Positions 7,388 through 13,394 of a stretch of 13,394 bases of DNA are shown here, in pieces. The translations under genes and the position numbers were made by a program. The notes beneath the pieces were generated by a model. It was not told the origin of the DNA. It searched no databases and saw only the letters and a program-made list of their open reading frames with translations. How positions within the stretch are numbered: position 1 is the stretch's first letter; every line of letters begins with the position of its first letter. This stretch comes from JAWXCH01 sp034440595 (GTDB lineage: Bacteria; Planctomycetota; Planctomycetia; Pirellulales; JALHPA01), in NCBI GenBank assembly GCA_034440595.1, contig JAWXCH010000058.1, forward strand, positions 1 to 13,394. The letters run 5' to 3'.

Positions 7388-7564
7388 AGAAAAAAGGATC
7401 AAGTCAAAGGCCGCGCGAAGCAGGTGGAAGGGAAAACCAAGGAACTTGCGGGGAAAATAGTGGGCAACAAGGCTTTGCAAGAGAAGGCCAAGGTTGAAAG
7501 CCGCACCGGCAAGACTCAGGCAGGTCTTGGGGATCTGAAGAACGACCTCAAGAAAAGCCATTAA
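7388..7564 (+). CDS. CsbD-like stress protein lacking a standard start codon
   Basis: Translation from 7388 gives a 58-codon product containing KDQVKGRAKQVEGKTKELAGK, KVESRTGKTQAGLGDL and KNDLKK, the small, charged, Lys/Glu/Gly-rich make-up of the CsbD family of general-stress proteins of unknown biochemical role. The codon where ATG belongs is AGA. It stands seven bases after a good AGGAG and directly after an in-frame TAA, and ATG there would give MKKDQVKG, the normal family start. The first usable in-frame start is GTG at 7424, which would lose 12 conserved residues and has no ribosome-binding site. So the gene is either recently disabled or the two differing bases are errors. It is 24 bases upstream of the PRC-barrel gene and probably leads that operon. 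Confidence 0.7.
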   Translation, partial: RKKDQVKGRAKQVEGKTKELAGKIVGNKALQEKAKVESRTGKTQAGLGDLKNDLKKSH

Positions 7565-7588
7565 TCCAATCTCTGAGAGGAATCGAAA

Positions 7589-8008
7589 ATGAACTATGAA
7601 AGTCAAGACACGTATGGCATGTACAAAAGCAGCGCTGATAACGGCCCGGGTCCGCGATTAATGGGTGCCAACACGCTTGAAGGAAACGATGTCTACAACA
7701 CTCAGGACGAAGACCTGGGTGACATCAAGGAAATCATGCTCGACGTACACAGTGGCCGCGTAAACTATGCCGTGCTGTCGTTTGGCGGCTTTTTGGGCAT
7801 GGGCGATGAACTCTTCGCTGTGCCCTGGAGCGCTCTGACACTTGATACCAAGAACAAGCGCTTTGTGCTCGACGTCGAGAAAAGTAGACTCGAAGATGCA
7901 CCGGGGTTTGACAAGGACAAGTGGCCCAACATGGCTGATGAAACCTGGGCCAAGGGAATTCACGACTACTACGGCACCAAACCGTACGCAAACGAGATGC
8001 CCTTGTAA
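7589..8008 (+). CDS. PRC-barrel domain protein
   Basis: 139 residues with a GAGAGG ribosome-binding site eight bases before the ATG. Residues about 24-100 form a PRC-barrel: LMGANTLEGNDVYNTQDEDL, GDIKEIMLDVHSGRVNYAVLS, FGGFLGMGDELFAVPWSALT and KRFVLDVEKSRLEDAPGF follow the strand pattern of stand-alone bacterial PRC-barrel proteins. These are often found beside stress genes, and their ligand is generally unknown; related domains bind RimM or photosynthetic reaction-centre partners. No signal peptide or membrane segment is seen, so it is probably cytoplasmic. It lies between the CsbD-like gene (24 bases) and the hydrolase gene (64 bases) and is probably co-transcribed with both. Family call is firm, function unknown. 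Confidence 0.87.
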   Translation: MNYESQDTYGMYKSSADNGPGPRLMGANTLEGNDVYNTQDEDLGDIKEIMLDVHSGRVNYAVLSFGGFLGMGDELFAVPWSALTLDTKNKRFVLDVEKSRLEDAPGFDKDKWPNMADETWAKGIHDYYGTKPYANEMPL

Positions 8009-8072
8009 TGCAGTGTCTCCAGCACGAAACCCATTGGCGGCGCGACTTGCTGCGGCAACTGCAGGGCAGGTT

Positions 8073-8894
8073 ATGACATATATCACCACCAATGACGGTG
8101 TCCAACTATACCTCAAGGATTGGGGCCAGGGCAGGCCGGTTGTAATGGCCCACGGATGGCCGCTTTCGGCAGACACCTTTGATGATCTTTCGATGGCTGT
8201 TGCCGAAGCCGGCATGCGTGCAATCAGTTATGACCGGCGCGGATTCGGGCGCTCCGAGCAGCCGTGGGATGGGTATGACTACGACACGCTAGCCGACGAC
8301 TTGTCTTCCGTCCTTGAGAAAACCGCTGCAGAGGATGCAACCTTGCTAGGCTTTTCGATGGGCGGAGGTGAAGTCGCTCGCTATATGTCGAGGCACAAGG
8401 GGAATTGGGTCAAGCAGGCGATACTTGTTTCGTCTGTTGTCCCTTACATGCTAAAGACCGGCGACAACCCGGGTGGTGTGGCTCAGTCCGTTTTTGATGA
8501 GATGACACAAGCGATGAAAGAGGATCGGGCTGAGTTCTGGTCTGAGTTTTTCAAGGATTTCTTTGGCGTCGGAGCTCTCGACCACCCAGTCACCAGCGAA
8601 GTCATTGAGTGGGCGCGGTCCATGTCAATGCAAGCCGGACTAAGGCCCACATTGGCTTGCGCCAAGGCTTTTGCCACCACGGATTTTCGTGGCGATCTGT
8701 CCGCCTTCAGTGTTCCAACACTTATTATCCACGGCACTGCCGACAAAATCGTGCCAATCGACGCATCAGCGCGCCAGGCAGCACGAGGTATTCCCCTGGC
8801 AGAACTGATCGAGTACGAAGGCGCACCGCATGGACTTTTCGCCAGCCACAAAGACCGCTTGATTGCGGATGTTATGAAATTTCTTGCAAGCTGA
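8073..8894 (+). CDS. Alpha/beta hydrolase of the non-heme chloroperoxidase/arylesterase type
   Basis: 273 residues. The frame is open upstream into the PRC-barrel gene, but family homology begins with MTYITTNDGVQLYLKDWG, and an AGG lies just before this ATG. Motifs in order: HGWP (27-30, oxyanion hole), SYDRRGFGRS (52-61), nucleophile elbow GFSMGG with S95, HGTADKIVP with D224, and GAPHGLF with H253, giving a Ser-Asp-His triad. Length and motifs match cofactor-free haloperoxidases, which are esterases that can form peracids from carboxylic acids and hydrogen peroxide. The natural substrate is unknown. No signal peptide, so cytoplasmic. It sits third in a CsbD-PRC-hydrolase-hemerythrin series, suggesting a part in stress defence or detoxification. 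Confidence 0.92.
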   Translation: MTYITTNDGVQLYLKDWGQGRPVVMAHGWPLSADTFDDLSMAVAEAGMRAISYDRRGFGRSEQPWDGYDYDTLADDLSSVLEKTAAEDATLLGFSMGGGEVARYMSRHKGNWVKQAILVSSVVPYMLKTGDNPGGVAQSVFDEMTQAMKEDRAEFWSEFFKDFFGVGALDHPVTSEVIEWARSMSMQAGLRPTLACAKAFATTDFRGDLSAFSVPTLIIHGTADKIVPIDASARQAARGIPLAELIEYEGAPHGLFASHKDRLIADVMKFLAS

Positions 8895-8976
8895 GACGAC
8901 TGGACAATCATTATTGCCTGCCATTCGTTCGCTAAATCGCAAAACGTCACTGAACACACACAACAGAGGATATGAA

Positions 8977-9435
8977 ATGAACACGAAATCACCCAACGCT
9001 GTTAGCTTTCTGAAGAAAGATCACAAGGAAGTAAAAGCCATGTTTAAACGGTTCGATGGCCTGTCTGATCGTTCACTGGTCAGCAAAAAGAAGGTAGTTG
9101 ACCAGATTTGCAATGCCTTGATTGTGCATACGCATTTGGAAGAGGAAATCTTTTATCCGGTCGTACGCAAAGCGATCAAGGACGATGACTTGATGGACGA
9201 AGCTCTGGTTGAGCATGCCGCAGCGAAGCAGCTTATTGCGCAATTGCTGGACATGGATGCGGGTGACGCGATGTATGACGCAAAGGTCAAAGTGCTATCA
9301 GAGCAGATCGAACACCACGTGCGCGAAGAAGAAGACGAGATGTTTCCCAAAGTACTGAAAACAAAACTTAATCTCGAAGACCTAGGCGCTGAGATGCGGT
9401 TGCGCAAGGATGAACTTGAGCCGGTTGCTTCCTGA
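8977..9435 (+). CDS. Hemerythrin HHE-domain protein
   Basis: 152 residues. The ATG at 8977 follows AGAGGA at good spacing; the frame is open 31 codons further upstream into the end of the hydrolase gene, but that part is not family-like. The four-helix HHE pattern is complete: FLKKDHKEV (H16), HTHLEEEIFYP (H51, H53, E55-E57), LVEH (H80) and EHHVREEEDEMFP (H113, H114, E117-E119), which together would bind a di-iron centre. Such proteins bind oxygen or nitric oxide or store iron; a protective role against oxidative or nitrosative stress is inferred. Cytoplasmic, last gene of the stress cassette. A decayed relative lies on the opposite strand at 10902-11202. Confidence 0.92.
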   Translation: MNTKSPNAVSFLKKDHKEVKAMFKRFDGLSDRSLVSKKKVVDQICNALIVHTHLEEEIFYPVVRKAIKDDDLMDEALVEHAAAKQLIAQLLDMDAGDAMYDAKVKVLSEQIEHHVREEEDEMFPKVLKTKLNLEDLGAEMRLRKDELEPVAS

Positions 9436-9765
9436 TCTGCACACAGTCGCCAACCTATTTCATCGCACGATGCAACTCCATGCGGGCATCGTGGGCGGGG
9501 TCCTGTACCTTGATAAGTGTCGGGGGGGGTGGCGGCGTGGCGCACATCGTCAAACGCTCCCATGTACTTTCAGCACAGGCACGCTTCCGCTTCGAAAACG
9601 AGAATGAGAATGAGAAGGTCAGTATAGGCTACCTATGATCCGCAGGCATGAACAGTAACCACGAGATATAACCGGCGCCGACTCCACGGCGGGAGCCTGC
9701 CGTATTTGGTGAGCCAGCCGCAGTGGATTGTCGGCCCGCCGGCGCCTGACGTTTATAGCCAGCGG
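9436..9765. other. Intergenic region between convergent hemerythrin gene and dehydrogenase pseudogene
   Basis: About 330 bases between convergent units. It contains a run of eight G near 9525-9532, a short GAGAAT direct repeat (9600-9616), and a 5 bp stem (ACGGC/GCCGT) near 9684-9701 without a T-run, so no clear terminator for either side. A short minus-strand frame ending KVQDPAHDARMELHRAMK near 9460 looks protein-like but has no start or family match. I see no gene I can support. Confidence 0.45.
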
Positions 9766-10905
9766 CTACTTGCCAGGTTTGAGGACGACCCTGGTCCAAC
9801 CGTCCACCCGCTAGTCAAACTTCTCATAAGCCTCTGGCGCACGCGACAGAGGCAGTTCGTGCGACACGATCCAGGAAGGCTTGACTTTGTCGTGTTCGAT
9901 CAGCTTGCTCAACGGCCGGTTGTAGGCTTTCACATTGGCCTGCCCGGTCCCGATGCTTTGCCCCTTGAACCAGAATTGACCGAAATCAAATGCAAGTCGG
10001 CCCCTCCTGGCGAGTTTGTCCTTGGCTTGCGGGTTTTCAGGCAGGAATACCCCGACGACGCCGATCCGGCCCGTCGCCTTGACGGTCTGAACGAGCTTGT
10101 TCATCGTCAGGTTCGGGACTTCTTCGCGGTGCCTGTTGCAGCACTGGTACCCGACGCACTCGCGGCCGCGGTCCGCACCCTTGCCGCCCGTCAACTCCAG
10201 GACGCGCTTGATGCCGCCGCCCTCGGTGTCGTCGATGGGAATCGCGCCCAGTTTCTCGGCCAGTTGCAGCCGGTCCTTCTGGGTGTCGACCACCATCACC
10301 TGGCTCGCACCCTTGAGCGCCGCCGAGTAAGCCGCCATCAAACCCACCGGCCCGGCGCCATAGATCACCACGCTATCGCCCGCCTGGACCCCGGCCAGTT
10401 CCGTCGCGTGGTAGCCGGTTGGGAAGATGTCCGAAAGCATCACGTAGTCGCTTTCCTTTTCCTCCGAGTCACGCGGCAGCATCAGGCAATTAAAGTCTCC
10501 ATACGGAACGCGTAAGTAATCCGCCTGGCCACCGCTGTAGGGACCCATGCCCACGAAGCCATAGGCGCCACCAGCGCTGCCAGGGTTGACGGTCAGGCAG
10601 TAGCCGCTCAAACCCCTTTCACAGTTGGCGCAGAAGCCGCAGCCGATGTTGAACGGCAGGCAGACTCGGTCGCCGACCTTGATGCGATCGACCCCGCGGC
10701 CGACCTCGATCACGACGCCGAGGTTTTCATGGCCGAGCATACGGCCCGGCGCCATACCGGTACGGCCTTAGTACATGTGGAGATCGGAGCCGCAGATGTT
10801 GGTGCTGGTGATCTTCACCAGTACGTCGGTGCTGCGCTCGATCCTCGCGTCGGGCACCTCATCAACCGAAACACTGCGCGGCCCGTGGTAAACGAGTGCT
10901 TTCAT
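9766..10905 (-). pseudogene. Zinc-dependent dehydrogenase (formaldehyde dehydrogenase-like) with two nonsense codons
   Basis: A 379-codon frame in one phase from an ATG with a strong AGGAGG. It encodes the whole zinc medium-chain dehydrogenase fold: MKALVYHGPRSVSV, ICGSDLHMY (C38), LGHENLG (H59, E60), the structural-zinc cysteines C89, C92, C95 and C103, SDIFPTGYHA, and the NAD-binding GAGPVG (183-188). Length and motifs match glutathione-independent formaldehyde dehydrogenase-like proteins. Codon 46 is TAA where relatives have Glu (HMYEGRTG), and codon 365 is TAG where Lys is expected; reading continues as RVDGWTRVVLKPGK to a final TAG. The first stop separates catalytic-zinc ligand C38 from H59 and E60, so neither fragment can be active. 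There is no frameshift, which suggests recent loss. Gly-to-Arg changes (for example ATGRIGVVG) may be further decay. It was originally coupled to the hemerythrin remnant upstream. Confidence 0.85.
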
Positions 10906-11202
10906 TTTCTTGCCTCCTTCGCCGGCGTGGCAGCGACCTTGTTCTTCAGTTGCTGTTGGACCCTTCCAAAGCTGGAGCGTCAAACCGCGCAGGTCGATCG
11001 CGGAATTACGGGCCTTGAGGAAGATCTGCTCGCGCTCTTACAGAACATGCTGGTCGATAAGCTCGCCGAGTTGCTTGACGTTCGCGTCATACCCGGCGCC
11101 GTTCGGCTTCATGGCCTCAATCCGCCCGATCATTGCCTTAGCTTCTGTGTGTTCCAGCAGCGCTCCATCCATCAAGGCGTCGTCGTAGGCAGGTTCTTTC
11201 AT
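10902..11202 (-). pseudogene. Decayed hemerythrin HHE gene, truncated, stopped and frameshifted
   Basis: From 11202 the frame reads KEPAYDDALMDGALLEH, EAKAMIGRIEAM and YDANVKQLGELIDQHVL, which aligns with residues 67-115 of the intact hemerythrin protein at 8977-9435. The N-terminal third with the first iron ligands is missing. A TAA at about 11038-11040 stands where Glu is expected (LEEREQIF), after which EREQIFLKARNSAIDLRGL continues in frame. A shift then occurs around 10950-10970, because the natural C-terminus QQLKNKVAATPAKEARK is in another phase and ends in TGA overlapping the dehydrogenase ATG (ATGA). The gene was therefore once the upstream partner of the dehydrogenase. With a lost 5' part, a stop and a frameshift it cannot be functional. 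Confidence 0.75.
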
Positions 11203-11632
11203 GCGGTACCTCGTTGGTTGCGGGCAGTTGCTACAGTCGGTAATCCACGTTTTCCCGCCGGATAGGGTATACGTCTGTTCGAGACCGTACAAAGGAAGGT
11301 CGATGTTTGTGATTCCGGTCGCGCGCTCCACCCGGCATAGCTCACCTCGCGCGAGCGGGCCAGTTCGGCCTCGAAGATGGCATTGCCTTCCTCGGCGAAG
11401 GCGGCATCGAGGAGGCCCCGTCTCGCTAAGACCGCGCATCTTTATGTTGGTTAACGCACGGAGCACACCCGGGAAATCGGGTAGGGTGCATCTGTCAGTG
11501 GACGGGATAGAGATGTCGGTGCCGGAGCCTCCAGGTCCTTCGATGCGGTCGTGTCTCTCCAAAGCCTCGACCCGGGCAATTCGCCCTAGACGAACGTAGT
11601 TTCACCCCCCAACAGACTAAGGAGTACGAATC
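11203..11632. other. Gene-poor region upstream of the hemerythrin remnant and the exported protein
   Basis: About 430 bases holding no intact gene. A minus-strand frame open to 11562 only becomes protein-like inside the hemerythrin remnant. A possible scrap of a cardiolipin synthase is described separately. A hairpin at 11463-11489 (inner stem ACCCG/CGGGT, outer GCAC/GTGC with a three-base bulge) has no T-run. The promoter of the plus-strand gene at 11633 should lie at the right edge; no convincing hexamers were found. Confidence 0.4.
11316..11417 (-). pseudogene. Possible C-terminal remnant of a cardiolipin synthase/PLD-family protein
   Basis: A 34-codon stretch on the minus strand reads LLDAAFAEEGNAIFEAEL, then ARSREVSYAGWSARP. 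This resembles the C-terminal end of bacterial cardiolipin synthases (pattern DxxFA, then FEADLxRSRE, then WxxRP). There is no catalytic HKD motif, no start and no continuation beyond WSARP. If real it is a fragment of a third decayed gene upstream of the hemerythrin remnant. The match is from memory of the family pattern and is tentative. Confidence 0.3.
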
Positions 11633-12265
11633 ATGAACAAGCTCATTTGCGTTTCACTCGCCGCCGTGATGGCTACTGCCAGCGGCGCGGCTCTCGCCGG
11701 GAAAGACGACATGCACAACGACAAGAGCATGAAGGACAAGGACCTGAGCATGATGTCGGCGGACAGCACGATCGCCAGCTGGCCAAAGGTACCCAAAGAA
11801 GTGGCCATGAAGACTATCCAGAAGTACGGCCAGCCCAATGAGGTCACGCCCACCATGCTCATGTGGCACGACAACGGGCCGTGGAAGCACACCATTATCT
11901 TCCGGGAAGAAGTCCAGCACGATTTTCCGGTGGCGCATACCGACGTGATGCAGCAGTTCATCGCATACAAGGCGCCGCTCGACAAATATGACGACATGGC
12001 GATGTACGACGGCAGCGTGGTCGTCGAACGCACCAATGGCATGATCTCGGCCCGCTGCGACAAGGAAGAAGCGAATTTTCTCGCCATCAACCTGGCCAAC
12101 GACGTCGCGACCGGCAAGCGTTCCGTCGATGAGGCGCGCAAGTTCTACGCCGAAACAGTGACGAAGCTGATGGCAGGGGAGAAGCCGCCCTACACGCAAG
12201 CCCTGCAGTTCAACGTCAGCACCGCTGCGACCGCCGATCCGGATATGCCTGCGACCAGGAATTAG
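11633..12265 (+). CDS. Exported protein of unknown function
   Basis: 210 residues, ATG preceded by AAGGAG at good distance. A signal peptide (1-22, ending GAALA) precedes a Met/Asp/Lys-rich low-complexity stretch (HNDKSMKDKDLSMM) and a globular domain: WPKVPKEVAMKTIQKYGQP, MLMWHDNGPWKHTIIFREE, VQHDFPVAHTDVMQQFIAYK, MAMYDGSVVVERTNGMISAR, CDKEEANFLAINLANDV and SVDEARKFYAE. One cysteine remains in the mature protein, so no internal disulfide is possible. I do not recognise a characterised family. Several His and Trp residues in the central part could bind a ligand, but this is speculation. The protein is probably periplasmic. It stands alone on its strand between the decayed block and the metallophosphoesterase gene and is GC-rich like its neighbours. 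Confidence 0.8.
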   Translation: MNKLICVSLAAVMATASGAALAGKDDMHNDKSMKDKDLSMMSADSTIASWPKVPKEVAMKTIQKYGQPNEVTPTMLMWHDNGPWKHTIIFREEVQHDFPVAHTDVMQQFIAYKAPLDKYDDMAMYDGSVVVERTNGMISARCDKEEANFLAINLANDVATGKRSVDEARKFYAETVTKLMAGEKPPYTQALQFNVSTAATADPDMPATRN

Positions 12266-12561
12266 CGCCGCGGAGCCAGCTGCCTGTTTTGCCTAACAGA
12301 GATGCGCGTGGTGCGCGTCGTGAGATCGGTGACGGTATGGTCGCCGGTGCGGCTACGCCTGTCTCTGCGATGAAGAATACGGGCGTCGGCCGCGTGTTCG
12401 GTATCGCACCGACATCGAAAACATCTGGCGCGCACTCTTCAACGGTCTCGCTATCCGTGCTCCAGGAGTTCTGGGCGCCAGGCGCACGCCGCTGCAACAG
12501 CAGCGCTACGAATACCGCCAACGCATAGGTGCCCACTCAACCGGCCAGCACCAGGCATTGA
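12266..12561. other. Intergenic region between convergent genes
   Basis: About 300 bases between the stop of the exported protein and the stop of the metallophosphoesterase. Open frames on both strands (12289-12528 plus, 12216-12536 minus) are opposite readings of the same GC-rich sequence with no ribosome-binding site or family motif. No T-tailed hairpin was seen for either gene. Confidence 0.45.
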
Positions 12562-13394
12562 TCAGACTTCATGCCGCCGCGGCAGTGGCTGCACCGACAC
12601 ACATTCGAAGCGCTGTGCCGCCGGCGCATAGTCCCAGCGCTCGACCTGCAGCGGCCTTGCTGTGGCGGCGCCAGCAGTCCCTACGGTACCGGCGTCGGCG
12701 TCGATGCGGATGAGGTTCACCGAATTGCCGGCCTCGGCCCGCACGCGCTCGCTGACGGCCGTGCCGGCCTGCACCGCCCACAGACGCCGCGGCAGGTCGG
12801 CCCATTGTTCGTGCAGCGGCAGCACGAAGGGCAGGTGGATGTGGCCGCCCAGCACCAGGTCCACACCTGCCGCCGACCAGCGCCGCAGCGCGGCGTCGCG
12901 GCCGTGCAGCAGGTTGTGCGCATCCTGCGGGCACGACACTGCCAGCGGCTGGTGCACGACGACGATCCGCCACTGCGCCGATGAGGCCTGTTCACAACGT
13001 CGCGCCACGCGTTCGATCTGCGCTGCGCTGAGCTCACCGTCAACGTGGCGCCAGCGCCGCGTGGTGTTGAGCGCAAGCACCAGCACCTCGGGATTCTCGA
13101 AGTGGGGTTCGAGCTCTTTGCCGAAGGCATGGGCATAACGTGCGTAGGGCCACAGCAGCCGCGCGGCCAGGTTGAACAACGGAATGTCATGGTTGCCCGG
13201 TATCGCCACCAGCGCCGGCAGCGCCAGGCGGTCGACGCAGCTGCGAGCCGCGGCAAACTGCGCACGCGTGGCCCGCTGCGTGATGTCGCCCGACAACAGC
13301 ATCACGTCGGGCCGTTGCTCGCGCACCAGGGCCTCCAGCGCAGCGACCACCGGCGCGCGCTCGGTGCCGAAGTGCGGGTCCGAGACCTGCAGCA
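12562..13394 (-). CDS. Calcineurin-like metallophosphoesterase (5' end outside window)
   Basis: 276 residues are visible; the frame is open to the window edge, so the N-terminus is missing, probably by only a few residues because the first motif is present. Metal-binding motifs appear in the family order: SDPHFG (DxH), LLSGDITQRA (GDxxQ), IPGNHD (GNHD), VVHQP and GGHIHLP (GHxH). These ligands form a two-metal centre that hydrolyses phosphomonoesters or phosphodiesters. The layout resembles CpdA-like and YkuE-like single-domain enzymes, but the substrate cannot be assigned. No membrane segment is visible. A GTG at 13350 is not the start, since it would exclude the DxH motif. The gene faces the exported protein gene and is strongly GC-rich. 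Confidence 0.9.
   Translation of the reverse strand, partial: LQVSDPHFGTERAPVVAALEALVREQRPDVMLLSGDITQRATRAQFAAARSCVDRLALPALVAIPGNHDIPLFNLAARLLWPYARYAHAFGKELEPHFENPEVLVLALNTTRRWRHVDGELSAAQIERVARRCEQASSAQWRIVVVHQPLAVSCPQDAHNLLHGRDAALRRWSAAGVDLVLGGHIHLPFVLPLHEQWADLPRRLWAVQAGTAVSERVRAEAGNSVNLIRIDADAGTVGTAGAATARPLQVERWDYAPAAQRFECVSVQPLPRRHEV

Noticed and set aside
7842..8072. 77-residue N-terminal extension of the alpha/beta hydrolase
   Set aside because: It overlaps the PRC-barrel gene in another frame; family homology starts exactly at the internal ATG.
7658..8215. 185-codon minus-strand open frame
   Set aside because: Shadow of the PRC-barrel and hydrolase genes; no motifs.
8884..8976. 31-residue N-terminal extension of the hemerythrin protein
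   Set aside because: It overlaps the end of the hydrolase gene and the ATG at 8977 has its own ribosome-binding site.
9706..10515. 269-codon plus-strand open frame
   Set aside because: It is the reverse reading of the dehydrogenase pseudogene, which has clear zinc and NAD motifs; the plus-strand product has no family features or ribosome-binding site.
9766..10905. Stop-codon recoding (selenocysteine, pyrrolysine or suppressor) to explain the dehydrogenase
   Set aside because: The stops are TAA and TAG at Glu and Lys positions with no special context, and the neighbouring hemerythrin remnant is also broken.
11038..11562. 174-codon minus-strand frame as a single gene
   Set aside because: Only its last 55 codons resemble hemerythrin; the upstream part is low-complexity Arg/Gly-rich and not protein-like.
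12571..13138. Several long plus-strand frames opposite the metallophosphoesterase
   Set aside because: High GC content keeps stop codons rare on both strands; only the minus-strand frame has the metal-binding motifs.
1..13394. CRISPR array, tRNA, rRNA or complete insertion sequence
   Set aside because: No regularly spaced repeats, no cloverleaf or rRNA-like sequence, and no transposase motifs were seen.

Overview
The window looks like a piece of a proteobacterial chromosome, most likely beta- or gammaproteobacterial. This is an inference from gene content: a FAN1 nuclease paired with a Rad3/DinG-type helicase, Sec-exported DUF4331 and HupE/UreJ proteins, and a CsbD/PRC-barrel/hemerythrin cassette. 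No rRNA or tRNA is present to settle it. Base composition, judged by eye, is mosaic: moderate in the left block, clearly AT-rich from about 2.8 to 7.0 kb, moderate from 7.4 to 9.4 kb and GC-rich to the right.

Left block (1-2.37 kb, minus strand): a FAN1-type VRR-NUC nuclease gene overlaps by one base the start of a partial gene joining a Cas4/RecB-like PD-(D/E)XK nuclease module to a Rad3/DinG-type helicase. Together they look like a structure-specific DNA repair pair.

AT-rich block (2.7-6.9 kb, minus strand): three exported proteins. A DUF4331 protein comes first, followed by a strong intrinsic terminator. A TPR protein and a HupE/UreJ-like membrane protein then follow with overlapping start and stop codons. 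This is the least understood module here; a metal-related envelope function is possible but unproven.

Stress block (7.4-9.4 kb, plus strand): CsbD-like (its expected start codon is missing), PRC-barrel protein, alpha/beta hydrolase of the non-heme chloroperoxidase type, and a hemerythrin HHE protein. Spacing is tight, so they are probably one transcription unit.

Decayed block (9.7-11.4 kb, minus strand): a zinc-dependent dehydrogenase of the glutathione-independent formaldehyde dehydrogenase type with two in-frame nonsense codons, preceded by a truncated, stopped and frameshifted hemerythrin remnant whose original stop overlapped the dehydrogenase start. A possible cardiolipin synthase C-terminal scrap lies further upstream.

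Right end: an exported protein of unknown function (11.6-12.3 kb, plus) and a metallophosphoesterase (minus) that runs off the window. No CRISPR array, complete insertion sequence or RNA gene was found.
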